64,000 bases of DNA from Symbiodinium kawagutii (lineage: Eukaryota > Sar > Dinophyceae > Suessiales > Symbiodiniaceae), in contig VSDK01012849.1 in the NCBI GenBank assembly GCA_009767595.1, positions 99,232 to 163,231 of the forward strand, written 5' to 3'. Below are positions 50,110-59,400 of this stretch, piece by piece. Within the stretch, counting starts at the first letter, position 1; each line of letters opens with the position of its first letter. Under the pieces are notes generated by a model that was not told the origin of the DNA, did not search any database, and was given only the letters and a program-made list of their open reading frames with translations. The position numbers and the translations under genes are program-made.

Positions 50110-50326
50110 CGCCACGCAGCGGGTTGCTCCGTGCTCCGCCGAGGTTGGAAGGTCAAGGGCAGCTCCGGGCGCCGGGCCTGGAACGACGGCCACGAGTGGA
50201 ACGACCGCAGCGACCGGCGCTGGGGCCACGGCGGCCACGAGTCCGGGAACGCACGGGAGCGGTGCCGCCTCGTCCAGCCAGGCGGGAAGCTGAAAGCGGG
50301 GCTTGAGGCCCCGTTGGATAGGAAGT
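50110..50326 (+). CDS. GC-rich coding island, Trp/Gly/His-rich
   Basis: A sharp GC island in AT-rich DNA. One open frame reads RRAWNDGHEWNDRSDRRWGH then GGHESGNARERCRL to a TAG. A second open frame is Arg/Pro-rich. The short WND/WGH spacing looks like a low-complexity nucleic-acid-binding tail. Borders uncertain. Confidence 0.4.
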
Positions 50327-50390
50327 AGTTGGGATGATTAACCATCACTATTGTAATTGAAATTGAATAGTTAATTTACCATAGTTAATT

Positions 50391-50456
50391 TACCATAGTT
50401 AATTACCATACTCATAGGTAATTATTTTAAATTGAGTATGGTAATGAACTATGGTA
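50391..50456. repeat. long inverted repeat (24-bp arms)
   Basis: Arms 50391-50414 (TACCATAGTTAATTACCATA plus CTCA) and 50433-50456 pair over 24 bp with one mismatch around an 18-base loop. Further TTAATTTACCATAG copies upstream pair with TTAACTATGGTAA copies at 50566-50590. Confidence 0.8.
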
Positions 50457-51090
50457 AAAACCAACAATAATGGGGGATAATAACCAACAATAATAAGGAA
50501 AACATTAACTATGGCAATTAACTATGGCAAATTAACTGTTTGTGGTTTATTTAATGTTATGGTAAATTAACTATGGTAATTAACTATGCTGAATTATATA
50601 ACTATTTGTGATTTACATTTGCGATGGTCAATTAATTATGGTAATCAGCCACCATGACTGGGCCACCTGCGATTACATTTAAGTGATTTCTTTGAATCAT
50701 TTGTAATTTTTAAAATGCTACTGTAAACCTTTCATGATGAGGATGCTAATGGTGAACCCAATGGCATGATTATGTTGCAATCACTATTTGATTTTACGAT
50801 AAAGTGAATCACCATGAATCATTTAATGAAGTGAATTGGGATTGGTTGCTTATCTTGGGTATTTTTAAAAGGAGTGATTAAACTTAAATGATAAACCATG
50901 ACAAGCGAATGGTTAACACAAAACAATGTGTAAAAACTACCAAACAAATGAAACCAACGATTGAAGATGATAAAGAATCGATACCATCAAAAACACAATG
51001 ATCAAAAGAAGTGATGAAACGATTGATGATAACAAGATGGTACATGACTCAAACAAGTGATTAAATCATGATAATCATAAGATATCATAA

Positions 51091-51187
51091 CTGGCTGGTG
51101 GTTTTAAACATTCTTATTTTCCATAGTAATTATTAACAATTAGTTGGTTGACTAATATTTTTCATAGGGGTTGAAACCACCAACCAG
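51091..51187 (+). mobile_element. family C inverted-repeat element
   Basis: CTGGCTGGTGGTTTTAAAC left, TTATTTTCCATAGTAATTAT interior, TTGAAACCACCAACCAG right. Confidence 0.8.
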
Positions 51188-51487
51188 ATAAGATGGCAAG
51201 TAGTTTCACCCCCATGGCATCCAAAGAGTTGGTCGTCCCGGTAGGCACCTGGCTGGAACACTTGGCACGAGGAGTTTGGAGGGGCACCGCCGATTCGTTG
51301 TGGTTTACTGGTTGGTTTATGGAGGTTTTATAGGGGTTATACCCACTTATAATAAGTTTATAGGGCTTGTAGGGGCTTAGAACCACCGGAGGGGTTTGAT
51401 AGGGGTTCACGACCAACTATGGGTTAGAAACATAAGGGTTAATACTAGGGGCATAGTAAGTCTAACAAACTTCTGGTGAAGCAACTA

Positions 51488-51586
51488 CTGGTTGGTGCTT
51501 TCAAAAGGTTGTTATGTTCCCTAGTAATTTTGAACAAATGGTTGGTTGACTGATATTTTTTCATAGGGGTTTCAACCACCAACTAG
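51488..51586 (+). mobile_element. family C inverted-repeat element
   Basis: CTGGTTGGTGCTTTCAAAAG left, GTTCCCTAGTAATTTT interior, TTTCAACCACCAACTAG right. Second C copy within 400 bp. Confidence 0.8.
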
Positions 51587-53082
51587 GTCTACTCTTTGTG
51601 CTTGTTGATGTGTGCAGATCGCAATACTTTGTATGCATGAACATGAAATCATATGAATATGTCTATCTACTATGCACTCAACACATGTCTTCTTGCTTGT
51701 TGATGTTTGTTTATGCTAATATGTTTGTTTGGTTCAGCATTTGCTTGTTTGATTGGTTTGTTCGTTGCTTGGTCGGCGCATGACTAGTACCCTGCTATTG
51801 TCAAGGCATGGTCATCCAAACAAAAGACTCGGTCTTCGAAGGCGGTGGTGGAGAACTATCACCCAAAATGGCAGATCTAAGGGGGGGAATAGTAGATTCA
51901 TTTGTTCATAAACAACCCCAAGTTTACCTTTGTCCTTTGCTGCTGATTTCTCCCCAAGATGGGTGGTTTATTGCTAGCTACCGATCTAACATGATCAACA
52001 AAGAAGTTTCGGAAAATCTCAGGTGGCCCGGATTGAAATGGGTGAATCGGAGACCCACAAATAAACTCGGGACAGTTGCACAGATCTATGGACGGGTTCC
52101 CATGGGGTCAGCCTGGCTCCAGGACCATCGATCCAATTGGGGAGGCACCTGCTGGGGCAGATGAACTCAAGCCATCCGTCAGTTGAGATGTTGCAGTGAC
52201 TACTTTCTGCTGGGGCTTGATGTCACTTCCTACGGTAGGAATCCGTATCAAGTGGCCAGTGTAACTGGCTTGTTGCTGGTCATGCATTGCTTCCAAATGA
52301 GTTGAATGTTCCTGAAGTCAGCCAGATATGCCTATGTGATTTTCAGCCTTAAGGTCACATGGGAAGCCTGATATACAATCCAGTTGACTGATACTGTTAG
52401 ATCACATCAGTAGGGTTATGTCCTATAGACGCTATAGAATTACCACAGTTTTTCGCATTAGACGCACTTTGGCTGGGTTTTGGGTTCTGCCCCCCACTCA
52501 CAGCTGAAGATTTTTGTGGTAGAAATACCGCATCATTCGATGGGCGGACAAGCCATGGCTGGTGAACTGTGGCTCTCCTGTAGATGGCTGGTTGGATTTG
52601 CGGAGGATGTGGGGATTTTGTAGGGCTTGGGGGTGACCAGCAAGCCCAAATATCATCCATGAATCCATGAGCGGTTTGGGACTGACAAGTGGTCTTCAAG
52701 TTGGTTGTGGGTCAACATTCGTTAAGGAATGGTTGAAGATCCCCAAAACTGGTCGTTTCTGGCCACCATGATACCAGGAATTTTGACCAGCATTTAACAG
52801 GTTCATTTGCACATTTGGAAGCCGAACAGCATCACGAACAGCACCGGAACCGATGTGCGGCTGGCGAGTGGGGCCACCGTTCATGCTGCGCCCCCAATGA
52901 ATTGGGTGAGTTTGGATGATGGGACCCCCATCTATCACCTCAGGTTTGTCTTGCCCAGAGTTCCCAGTGCACACGGTATGGTTTAAACTGAAGCTGAGAG
53001 TGGCAGAACTTAGCTCAGATGGCTGTAGCACAAAGCTGTACCTGCCCAAATTCTTGCTGTTGCATGTGCATGCGTGTATAGA
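51587..53082. other. no gene recognised; family A left-end relic at 52701
   Basis: The 118-codon plus frame at 51808-52164 is not GC-biased or domain-bearing. TTGGTTGTGGGTCAACATTC near 52701 is an isolated A-like left arm. Confidence 0.4.
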
Positions 53083-53252
53083 TGGTTGTGGGTCAAAATC
53101 CTGTACCCCTGGTTCCCCTATCATTATCCATTGTTTTCCCTATAGTTTTGGTTATTATTCCCCATGAAATTGGTTGGTTAATATTGACCCATAGCCATAA
53201 ATAGCTGGTACGGTATGTCCCCTATAGTTTTGTTGCTTGACCCATAGCCGTG
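53083..53252 (-). mobile_element. family A element with attached D fragment
   Basis: The minus-strand A copy spans 53083-53197 (TGGTTGTGGGTCA ... TGACCCATAGCCA). Directly behind it 53198-53252 is D in reverse, so on the minus strand D again precedes A. The outer end repeats the A terminus (TTGACCCATAGCC). Confidence 0.75.
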
Positions 53253-53270
53253 CCAGCACCTCACCGCCAG

Positions 53271-53339
53271 GCTCTTGGGGTGGCTGGTACGAGCGGCCCA
53301 AGGGGAAAGGCAAGGGCAAGAGCAGCTTGGTAGCTCTGG
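53271..53339 (+). CDS. candidate exon, Gly/Lys-rich
   Basis: CACCGCCAG|G acceptor and CTTG|GTAGCT donor. Two frames are open: SWGGWYERPKGKGKGKSSL and LLGWLVRAAQGERQGQEQL. The GKGKGK reading fits a basic RNA-binding-type tail; the other looks helical. Frame undecided. Confidence 0.45.
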
Positions 53340-53420
53340 GATCGGTCGATTCAGCATCCGAACACGGGGGCTGCTACTGCAGCACGGGATGCACCAACCA
53401 GTACTAAGTATACAAAGACA

Positions 53421-53565
53421 TGGTGGTTTCTCAACATAGAGGTACCCCCAATTATCATCCTTTATTAGCCGTTTCTCGTAATCTCCCAAATCATCCAATT
53501 TTTTCACCATCTATGGTAATGAGCCATTCATTTTGGGAGTTCCCTGTGGCCTGAGAGACCCCGCC
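53421..53565 (+). mobile_element. composite family B element
   Basis: A left end (GGTGGTTTCTCAACATAG), an internal second B start (CGTAATCTCCCAAATCATCC) and a decayed right end (CCTGAGAGACCCCGCC). Looks like one B copy joined to or inserted in another. Confidence 0.55.
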
Positions 53566-54141
53566 AAATGTACAAACCAATTTTGAAGACCTGGAACTTG
53601 TTGGAGGTTGCTAACCGCGACTCCTCCTATATTCTCCTACTAGTGTTGATTATCAGGCAGCTTATTAGCCACCACCAGTCTTTGAGTGATCTTCGATCCC
53701 GAAACGATTCATTTGTGTCAACTTATTCAATTCCTTGACTTGAGATCGACAGCTGCAGTATTGTTGGGCTGCCGGGCAGATGGTCTTAAGTCAGATCGAC
53801 GCTAAAACTCAAGCAACTTGTTTACCTTGAGAGGTTCTGGTAGGTCAAAGCTACCCTGTTGTTCACTATGTCAAAAGATTGTGGCATGCATACTTTTGAT
53901 TGGTTGTTTGCACATTATCCAGTTGAAATACGTTACTTCAATGCAACCCTTTTGTTCGATCACCTTGTCATCCTCGTGGTCGCCTGACAGCAACTGTGCA
54001 AATCTTTGCAATTCGTCATCCCAAGAAAGGGGGATGGATGATGATGGATCCCTTGGATGGAGGGCTGTACCTCCAAATGACTTGTCATAAACCAGCCATT
54101 TATAGCCATAACCCAGCCATTTACAGTCATGACCCCCGACC

Positions 54142-54240
54142 ATCCCAGTGGTGGCTACGCCACCAAGGCAGCAAGGGGAAGGGCGAGGGACGCGACACCC
54201 GCGGCTCAGCTTCCAAGAGCCAATGTCAGTTGGGATCCCC
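54142..54240 (+). CDS. possible exon, basic Gly/Lys-rich
   Basis: After CATCCCAG the frame WWLRHQGSKGKGEGRDTRGS is open and GC-rich; two other frames are also open. No clean donor. Confidence 0.25.
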
Positions 54241-54299
54241 AGCGCGGACACGTTTGTTTTCTATGTGGGATTCTGTGCGTGTGTGTAAAAGTAGACATT

Positions 54300-54500
54300 G
54301 TATCTGCATAGGCGAATATGTATTTTATGTTATATATACACGCTATATGTATTTATAAATCTGATATATATATATATATATACACATAATTATGATATAT
54401 GTATATATGATATTTATGTCTATCTATATATATATATATGTGTGTTCATGTAGGCAGATATGTGATATTGCAAATGTAGGAGATGTATACATATATGCAT
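54300..54500. repeat. TATATA / TATGTATA-rich tract
   Basis: Long alternating TA runs with TATGTATA interruptions. Confidence 0.85.
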
Positions 54501-55003
54501 ATATCTGACATGCGCATACATAAAACACATGCTACATGCAAGGGTGTCTGGTGGAAGTACTCATTGAAGTGTGTTTTTCATGAGTTTTTCAGATCAACTT
54601 GTTCATGTGCACAAGCTATTTATACTAGACCAGTGGTAGTCATGTTGGAACGCCCGGAGTCCCAGTGATACGAAGCACATGTCTCGCCCGATAAAAATCA
54701 TTTCTCAACTTCCAAGTGATCTAACTCCATCCAATCTATTGTTGATAGGCACCGCTGCACCTCTCATTCCTACCTCTTGGTTCGGTGGTGCATCCAGATG
54801 TGGCTGTCCCCCAAATTCGTGTCCAACCCATTGTAGCATATTAGCAAAAGAGTATGAAAGCGATGATTTTGGAAGCATTATCAACCACTATCAACTAGGG
54901 TTAATTAACCATTATCAACCACTATGAATCACTAGCGATGATTTTGTAAGCTGCTCAATTGGCTTGGGAGGATCAGATCAACCGGTTGCCCGCCCTGCCT
55001 TAG

Positions 55004-55082
55004 GTTTATCATTGGCATCGAGGAAGAGCCACGTTTCCGCGTGTGTCGCAGGTTCTTTGGCAAGAGCGACTGCTGGCTATGG
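55004..55082 (+). CDS. candidate exon interrupted by a family A element
   Basis: Pyrimidine tract CCCGCCCTGCCTTAG|G, then FIIGIEEEPRFRVCRRFFGK and SDCWLW, open exactly to TATGG|GTCAAT of the A element. Behind that element's CCACAG a short frame (PAQGMEARSLPKPLDS, then stop) is in phase. The shifted frame LKEWKPEASRSLWTLELHLY is equally protein-like and would follow if the element were excised at its GGC duplication. Strongly coding-like; no domain recognised. Confidence 0.55.
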
Positions 55083-55190
55083 GTCAATATTAACCAGCTA
55101 TATTAATAGGGGATAATGACCAACCATTTTATAGGGAAACCAATGGTGAATGATGGGGAACGAGGGGTACAGGGTTTTGACCCACAGCCG
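55074..55190 (+). mobile_element. family A element acting as possible intron
   Basis: TGGCTATGGGTCA and TGACCCACAGCC ends. 55083-55187 (GTCAAT ... CCACAG) is a 105-nt GT-AG segment with coding-like sequence on both sides. Confidence 0.75.
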
Positions 55191-55351
55191 GCTCAAGGAA
55201 TGGAAGCCCGAAGCCTCCCGAAGCCTTTGGACTCTTGAACTTCACCTATATGTTCACCTCACAAGATTCTAGATTGACGAAACTCGGTCATCCACTGCAT
55301 CCATCCCTAGGATCCAACCTTGGTTGTTGGCCAGCCTGCTACTGAAGACTG

Positions 55352-55519
55352 ATGCAAACTTCCAAGCTGCTGAGGCTTTTGGGACCCCAAGGCCAACACA
55401 TGAAGGACATTGCTCAAGGAACTGGGGTTTCTTGGTCAGCGAACTGGAGCTATGGCAAGGCTTATGGTTATGGCTATGGTTATGGTTATGGTTATGATTA
55501 TGGCTATGGCTATGACTGA
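55352..55519 (+). CDS. Gly-Tyr repeat ORF / terminal exon
   Basis: 55 codons from an ATG to TGA: MQTSKLLRLLGPQGQHMKDI, AQGTGVSWSANWSYGKA, then a YG/YD dipeptide tail of nine Tyr-Gly/Asp units. GY-rich tails occur in RNA-binding proteins. The ATG may simply be internal, with the region a 3'-terminal exon. The repeat is a 6-bp GGTTAT tandem, so a chance frame is possible, but the upstream half also looks coding. Confidence 0.4.
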   Translation: MQTSKLLRLLGPQGQHMKDIAQGTGVSWSANWSYGKAYGYGYGYGYGYDYGYGYD

Positions 55520-55685
55520 AAACCTAGGTCCTGGGTCCTGGGTACACTCCATCTTTTGTGCCAACGATGTTTCCAGTGTTCATCAGTCACGACAGAGGAC
55601 TCCTGAATAATGCACGCTTGAGGCTTTGATATTTGTTGATCTGTAAGCCAGATTTCCTGGCAGTAATTAATAGCCATTGGTTTCT

Positions 55686-55695
55686 NNNNNNNNNN
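55686..55695. other. assembly gap (10 N)
   Basis: Ten unknown bases; features across it cannot be trusted. Confidence 1.
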
Positions 55696-56173
55696 CATAT
55701 CATTTGTTAAGAACGACCTGTCGTTGGTTGTCGTTATGCCTGATGGTCATGGGATGTCATGGGTGTATCCCACGGTGACGTCATTCAGAAGTATACTCAT
55801 AGTATAGTCGTATATACGCATCTGTCTCCCGTACTTCCGTTTTTATTCATTAAAGATGTGATAGTCATGATATCATCGTTTCTGTATCGTCAGGTTGATT
55901 AAATCCATTTCTGATGTTGTTTGCTATCTTCCCTGGTTCTCATTCGATCAAGCCACATGTTACTGTGCTGCTTAACTACTGGTAGCACGTTACGATCCTG
56001 CTGATTATTGCCGGTCGCCGAAACTTGCTATTCACTTGCACGGTTGAAGACAGATGCATAAGAAACCTTTGAATTTCAGAAAGTCCTGTTACTTTTGCGG
56101 CAACAAATTTTTCGGACATGGGCGGTGTCCACAAATGATGGTGCCTCCAGAAACACCAGGTTTTTTTCTCATT

Positions 56174-56290
56174 CTGGTTGGTGGTTTTTGAGAATTGTTT
56201 AGTTTCCCCAATATTTAAGGATGGTTTATAACTGCAAAATAAGCACTAACCAATATTTAAGGATGGTTTATACCTGCAAAATAACCACTA
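56174..56290 (+). mobile_element. family C left arm with duplicated 40-bp interior
   Basis: CTGGTTGGTGGTTTTTGAG left arm, then two 40-bp direct copies (56209-56248 and 56251-56290) of CAATATTTAAGGATGGTTTA plus CTGCAAAATAA. No right arm. Confidence 0.6.
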
Positions 56291-56676
56291 TATAAACAGT
56301 ACCCCAATATGACCATTTTCGGCCGCACCAGTTCCGGGGGTCCAGGGGTGTGTCTCTATCCCAGTTGGCCTGCAATACCTTGAGCTGCCGTTGGCCCTGT
56401 GGTGAACTGCCTCAACGAACCACATGGACCAGCCATTGCCACCGAGTAGCCATGATTTTGTCATGATCAGTAGCCATTCGTGAATCAGCCATTGCCATCA
56501 ATTGGCCCGCGAGCAACCAGCAGTTATTGGCCCATTAACCAATCATCATTCACCATCAATTCGCCACTGCCACCATCATTAAAGGTTTTTCAAGCATATT
56601 AAAGTGTCATTGACGTGATGAATTCATCATTCTGAACCATTCTCAACTAGCCGCTCCGAAAAAAAAATCGTGACCA

Positions 56677-56893
56677 GTGGCACCCAAGGCCAAGCTTCGC
56701 TTGCGTGGTCGTGGTTCCAAGTTTCTGGAGGGTCCTGAGCAAAAGGTGCGCTGTCCGAGGGGCTTGCGGGGCATCCGACTAGGAGTTGGCCGAGCTAGTC
56801 ATCAAGATGGTCAGCAGGTTGATCGTTGGCTTCGTCAACAAGCTAGTCATATTCGCAGTATCACAGCTGGTACCGCGGTGATGTTCACGAACT
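56677..56893 (+). CDS. possible coding region around two overlapping frames
   Basis: First frame: MAPKAKLRLRGRGSKFLEGP then QKVRCPRGLRGIR (basic). From 56783, behind ACTAG|G, a different frame reads 29 whole codons, ELAELVIKMVSRLIVGFVNK LVIFAVSQL, up to CTG|GTACCG. The second looks like an amphipathic or membrane segment. Either two exons brought together by loss of an intron with a frameshift, or one true exon with an upstream chance frame. Confidence 0.45.
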
Positions 56894-56989
56894 GAGCCAT
56901 TTTTCCGAATAAGTGGTGATGACCAGACCTGCAATGATGGATTTTGACAATGATCTGCAATTTGATTTCTACTATGTAATCCTTGGGAT

Positions 56990-57112
56990 GTTTCAACGGC
57001 CGACTCCTGTGGCCCCGGAGCGAGGAATCTTCGGACCCCCTGATGCTTTGTGTCTCGGCCCCCGACGCCCCCTCCTACGAAGAGGCCAAGCGCCTCGGCA
57101 CAACGGGTCCTG
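56990..57112 (+). CDS. candidate exon (unknown protein)
   Basis: Open frame NGRLLWPRSEESSDPLMLCV, SAPDAPSYEEAKRLGTTGP, ending at TCCTG|GTGAGA (good donor). No AG|G border is obvious at the left. Strong coding composition, third positions mostly G/C. Confidence 0.5.
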
Positions 57113-57222
57113 GTGAGAACAGCGTGGTGAAGGAACTGATAATAGCTGTGGTTCAATGCAGCCTGATGTGGCTCTTAAGAGAAGGAATTGGTGGAATACA
57201 AACTCATGTGGTTAATTTTTGA

Positions 57223-58011
57223 CCGAAACTGTGGTTCGTACTTCGCCTTTTATATCCTTTTCTGTAGTGAATTTAAGTCAACCTTTTCCCAATGTTTGAT
57301 GGAAACCCGCGAAGAACGAGGCCCTGTCATTTTATCGGGGGTGGCATGCTTTACAAAGCTCTGGTAGCCAGATCTGCAGTGTTTGCGCATGATTGGGGTT
57401 CTACTTTTTTCTTAATTAACCAGAACACCCTTGGGGATCCATACTGCAAGTCTTGGGGATGGTTATGGCAGGAGGTTGTTTTGCAAACCGGATCAACATC
57501 ATTCTGGTTTGCTCCAAAGTGTGCAGGAGTCAGCAGTAAATTCACAAGACAAGACCACTATCTTCGGTTCCATATTTTTGTGACATTTTTTCCCGGTTTT
57601 CCAAGGGTGATTTCCGCACCTTTTTCTTGTGATAGGAATTCCATGAAAGTTCATCGTGTCTGCGATGAGACAGTCGAAACATTGTATCGGACCCACACAG
57701 ATATCGTGTTGGTTGGATCATGGAAACTCATTGCAAACAGAAAAAATCAAGCTGGTTACTGACCAAACTGGAGAGATGCATCAGATGTGGACACTCTTAA
57801 CACTACTAGGAGTATCGCCAATCATCGAGTAGAAACAACCCATTGTGCGTCGATGCCATCAGCCCCAAATTGCGCGAGCTTCATAGCCGGAAGTGAAACC
57901 TTAAACTACCATAAAGTTATGTTGAGTTGATGCTATGATTTTTTCGGAGAAAAAAGTCAAATCATATTAAAGTGATGTGTTGAGGTGTATCAACTACGAT
58001 TTCTTCTAAGC
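57223..58011. other. 156-codon open frame, no domain
   Basis: A plus frame at 57292-57762 is long but AT-typical in composition. No splice border or family recognised. Confidence 0.3.
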
Positions 58012-58160
58012 AGAAACCACCCACCGTGTCCGAAGCTTTGGCGTTCGTGCCCTTTCTCCGACATCTTCGGAGACGTTCGCCGCGTTCGCCCTCCGAGGCG
58101 CCTGATTTCTTCCTTGTTGGAGGACATCTATGCACAGTATCGTGACTTCCAACAAACTGA
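58012..58160 (+). CDS. GC-rich coding island, frame uncertain
   Basis: One open frame reads LWRSCPFSDIFGDVRRVRPP then RRLISSLLEDIYAQYRDFQQ; another reads PTVSEALAFVPFLRHLRRRS. Both are plausible, with a TAAGCAG acceptor just upstream and no clear donor. Confidence 0.35.
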
Positions 58161-58576
58161 AGGAGCAGCATGCGCAGGGGATATCAGGGGATGGGTGGCC
58201 CTGGGCATAGCCTCCCCTTAGAATCCAAGAGATCAAGAGGTTGGACTCTTGGGAAAACTTGATCCATGTCTTTGTAGCCACGTCGATGCACACATTCCCA
58301 ACATTTGTGCACTGCGGAATGACTTTCAGGTAGACTTTTTGCTGAAAACTACCAGCTTGAAAAGTTTTTTTGCTTTCAAATGGATGAAAAAGAAGACACA
58401 TCACAGGTATTTACAGGGTCTTTAGGTCTTTCAGTCTCTCCAATTTTGGAGCCATTCACAGCATGAGTCTTTCGATCGTCGACATTCAGGTCCAAGACTC
58501 CGTCAGAAACGAGAACGTCCCATTGGAGATTGATGATGTTTGGTTTGTGTATCTATGTGTATGTAATGTGTATATA

Positions 58577-58691
58577 TGGCTATGGGTCAATATTGACCAA
58601 CCAATTTCATGGGGAATAACAACCAGCAATAATAGGGGGAACAATGGTTATGATAGGGGAACCAGGGGTACGGAGTTTTGACCCACTGCCA
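58577..58691 (+). mobile_element. family A inverted-repeat element
   Basis: TGGCTATGGGTCA and TGACCCACTGCCA ends, flanked by TATATA on both sides. Confidence 0.85.
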
Positions 58692-58962
58692 TATATTGTT
58701 TTCATCATCTATTACAACCTTATAATAATAAGATTTATAGCTATATTATATACATGTATATATAGAGATATATTTGCATGTAGAACTGCATGATTGTTTT
58801 ACTACGCATAATTATGACTTCAACTGATATCATTACTACTGGTTTGTTACTAATGACTACTACTGGTTGGTTAGTTACTAATGATTACTACTGGTTAGTT
58901 AGTATAGTATGTAGTTCTAGTCTGTAGGAGTTGTTGGTCATCAAAGTCTACACGTGGCGCAG

Positions 58963-59062
58963 GATGCAAGCCTCTGAGCCTGCACGTGAACTTGCACGAG
59001 GGCCCTCGACCCGGCAGCTTCTGATCACGCCCACGCCTCACGCCCCCGTCACCGCTTCCCCG
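58963..59062 (+). CDS. candidate exon, 100 bp
   Basis: GTGGCGCAG|G acceptor, one base and 33 codons MQASEPARELARGPSTRQLL, ITPTPHAPVTASP, ended by CCCCG|GTGATC in phase 0. The next exon candidate starts in phase 0. Confidence 0.55.
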
Positions 59063-59113
59063 GTGATCTGCACGTCAGCCTCCGGGATGGAGGTCATGTA
59101 GGAATCAACATGA

Positions 59114-59278
59114 CATGGGGGGTACTCCCAGTGATCGTCCAGTTTATCAACCATTTAGAGTAAATTAAGCAGTCTAATCCAGTCTATGAATCACTTGTTC
59201 GTTTTGAGTGAACTGGATGATTCATAAACGGATGATCTTTAGCCACCATTCTTTGGGTTTCTCAATTTGAAGAGCCCC
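59114..59278 (+). mobile_element. very degenerate family B-like element within a possible intron
   Basis: GGGGGGTACTCCCAGTGATC, TATCAACCATTTAGAGTAAA and TTTGGGTTTCTCAATTTGAA are B-like pieces in B order. Confidence 0.3.
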
Positions 59279-59343
59279 CAGATGCCAGGGGTACTGCATC
59301 AATACAGTAATGAGGTCGCACAGCAGTGGTAGGCAGACCCCAG

Positions 59344-59400
59344 GAGCCTGTAACAGTGGTGGCTTGCCGGCAGGACCAGGCCTCCGGCAGGACCTCCAAG
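59344..59400 (+). CDS. candidate exon, 19 codons
   Basis: GACCCCAG|G acceptor, EPVTVVACRQDQASGRTSK, then CCAAG|GTATGT, a consensus donor. Phase 0 at both sides, matching the preceding candidate over a 281-nt intron. Confidence 0.55.

Noticed and set aside
55410..55610. Met-Val repeat protein
   Set aside because: A second frame of the GGTTAT repeat; the Gly-Tyr frame is more plausible.
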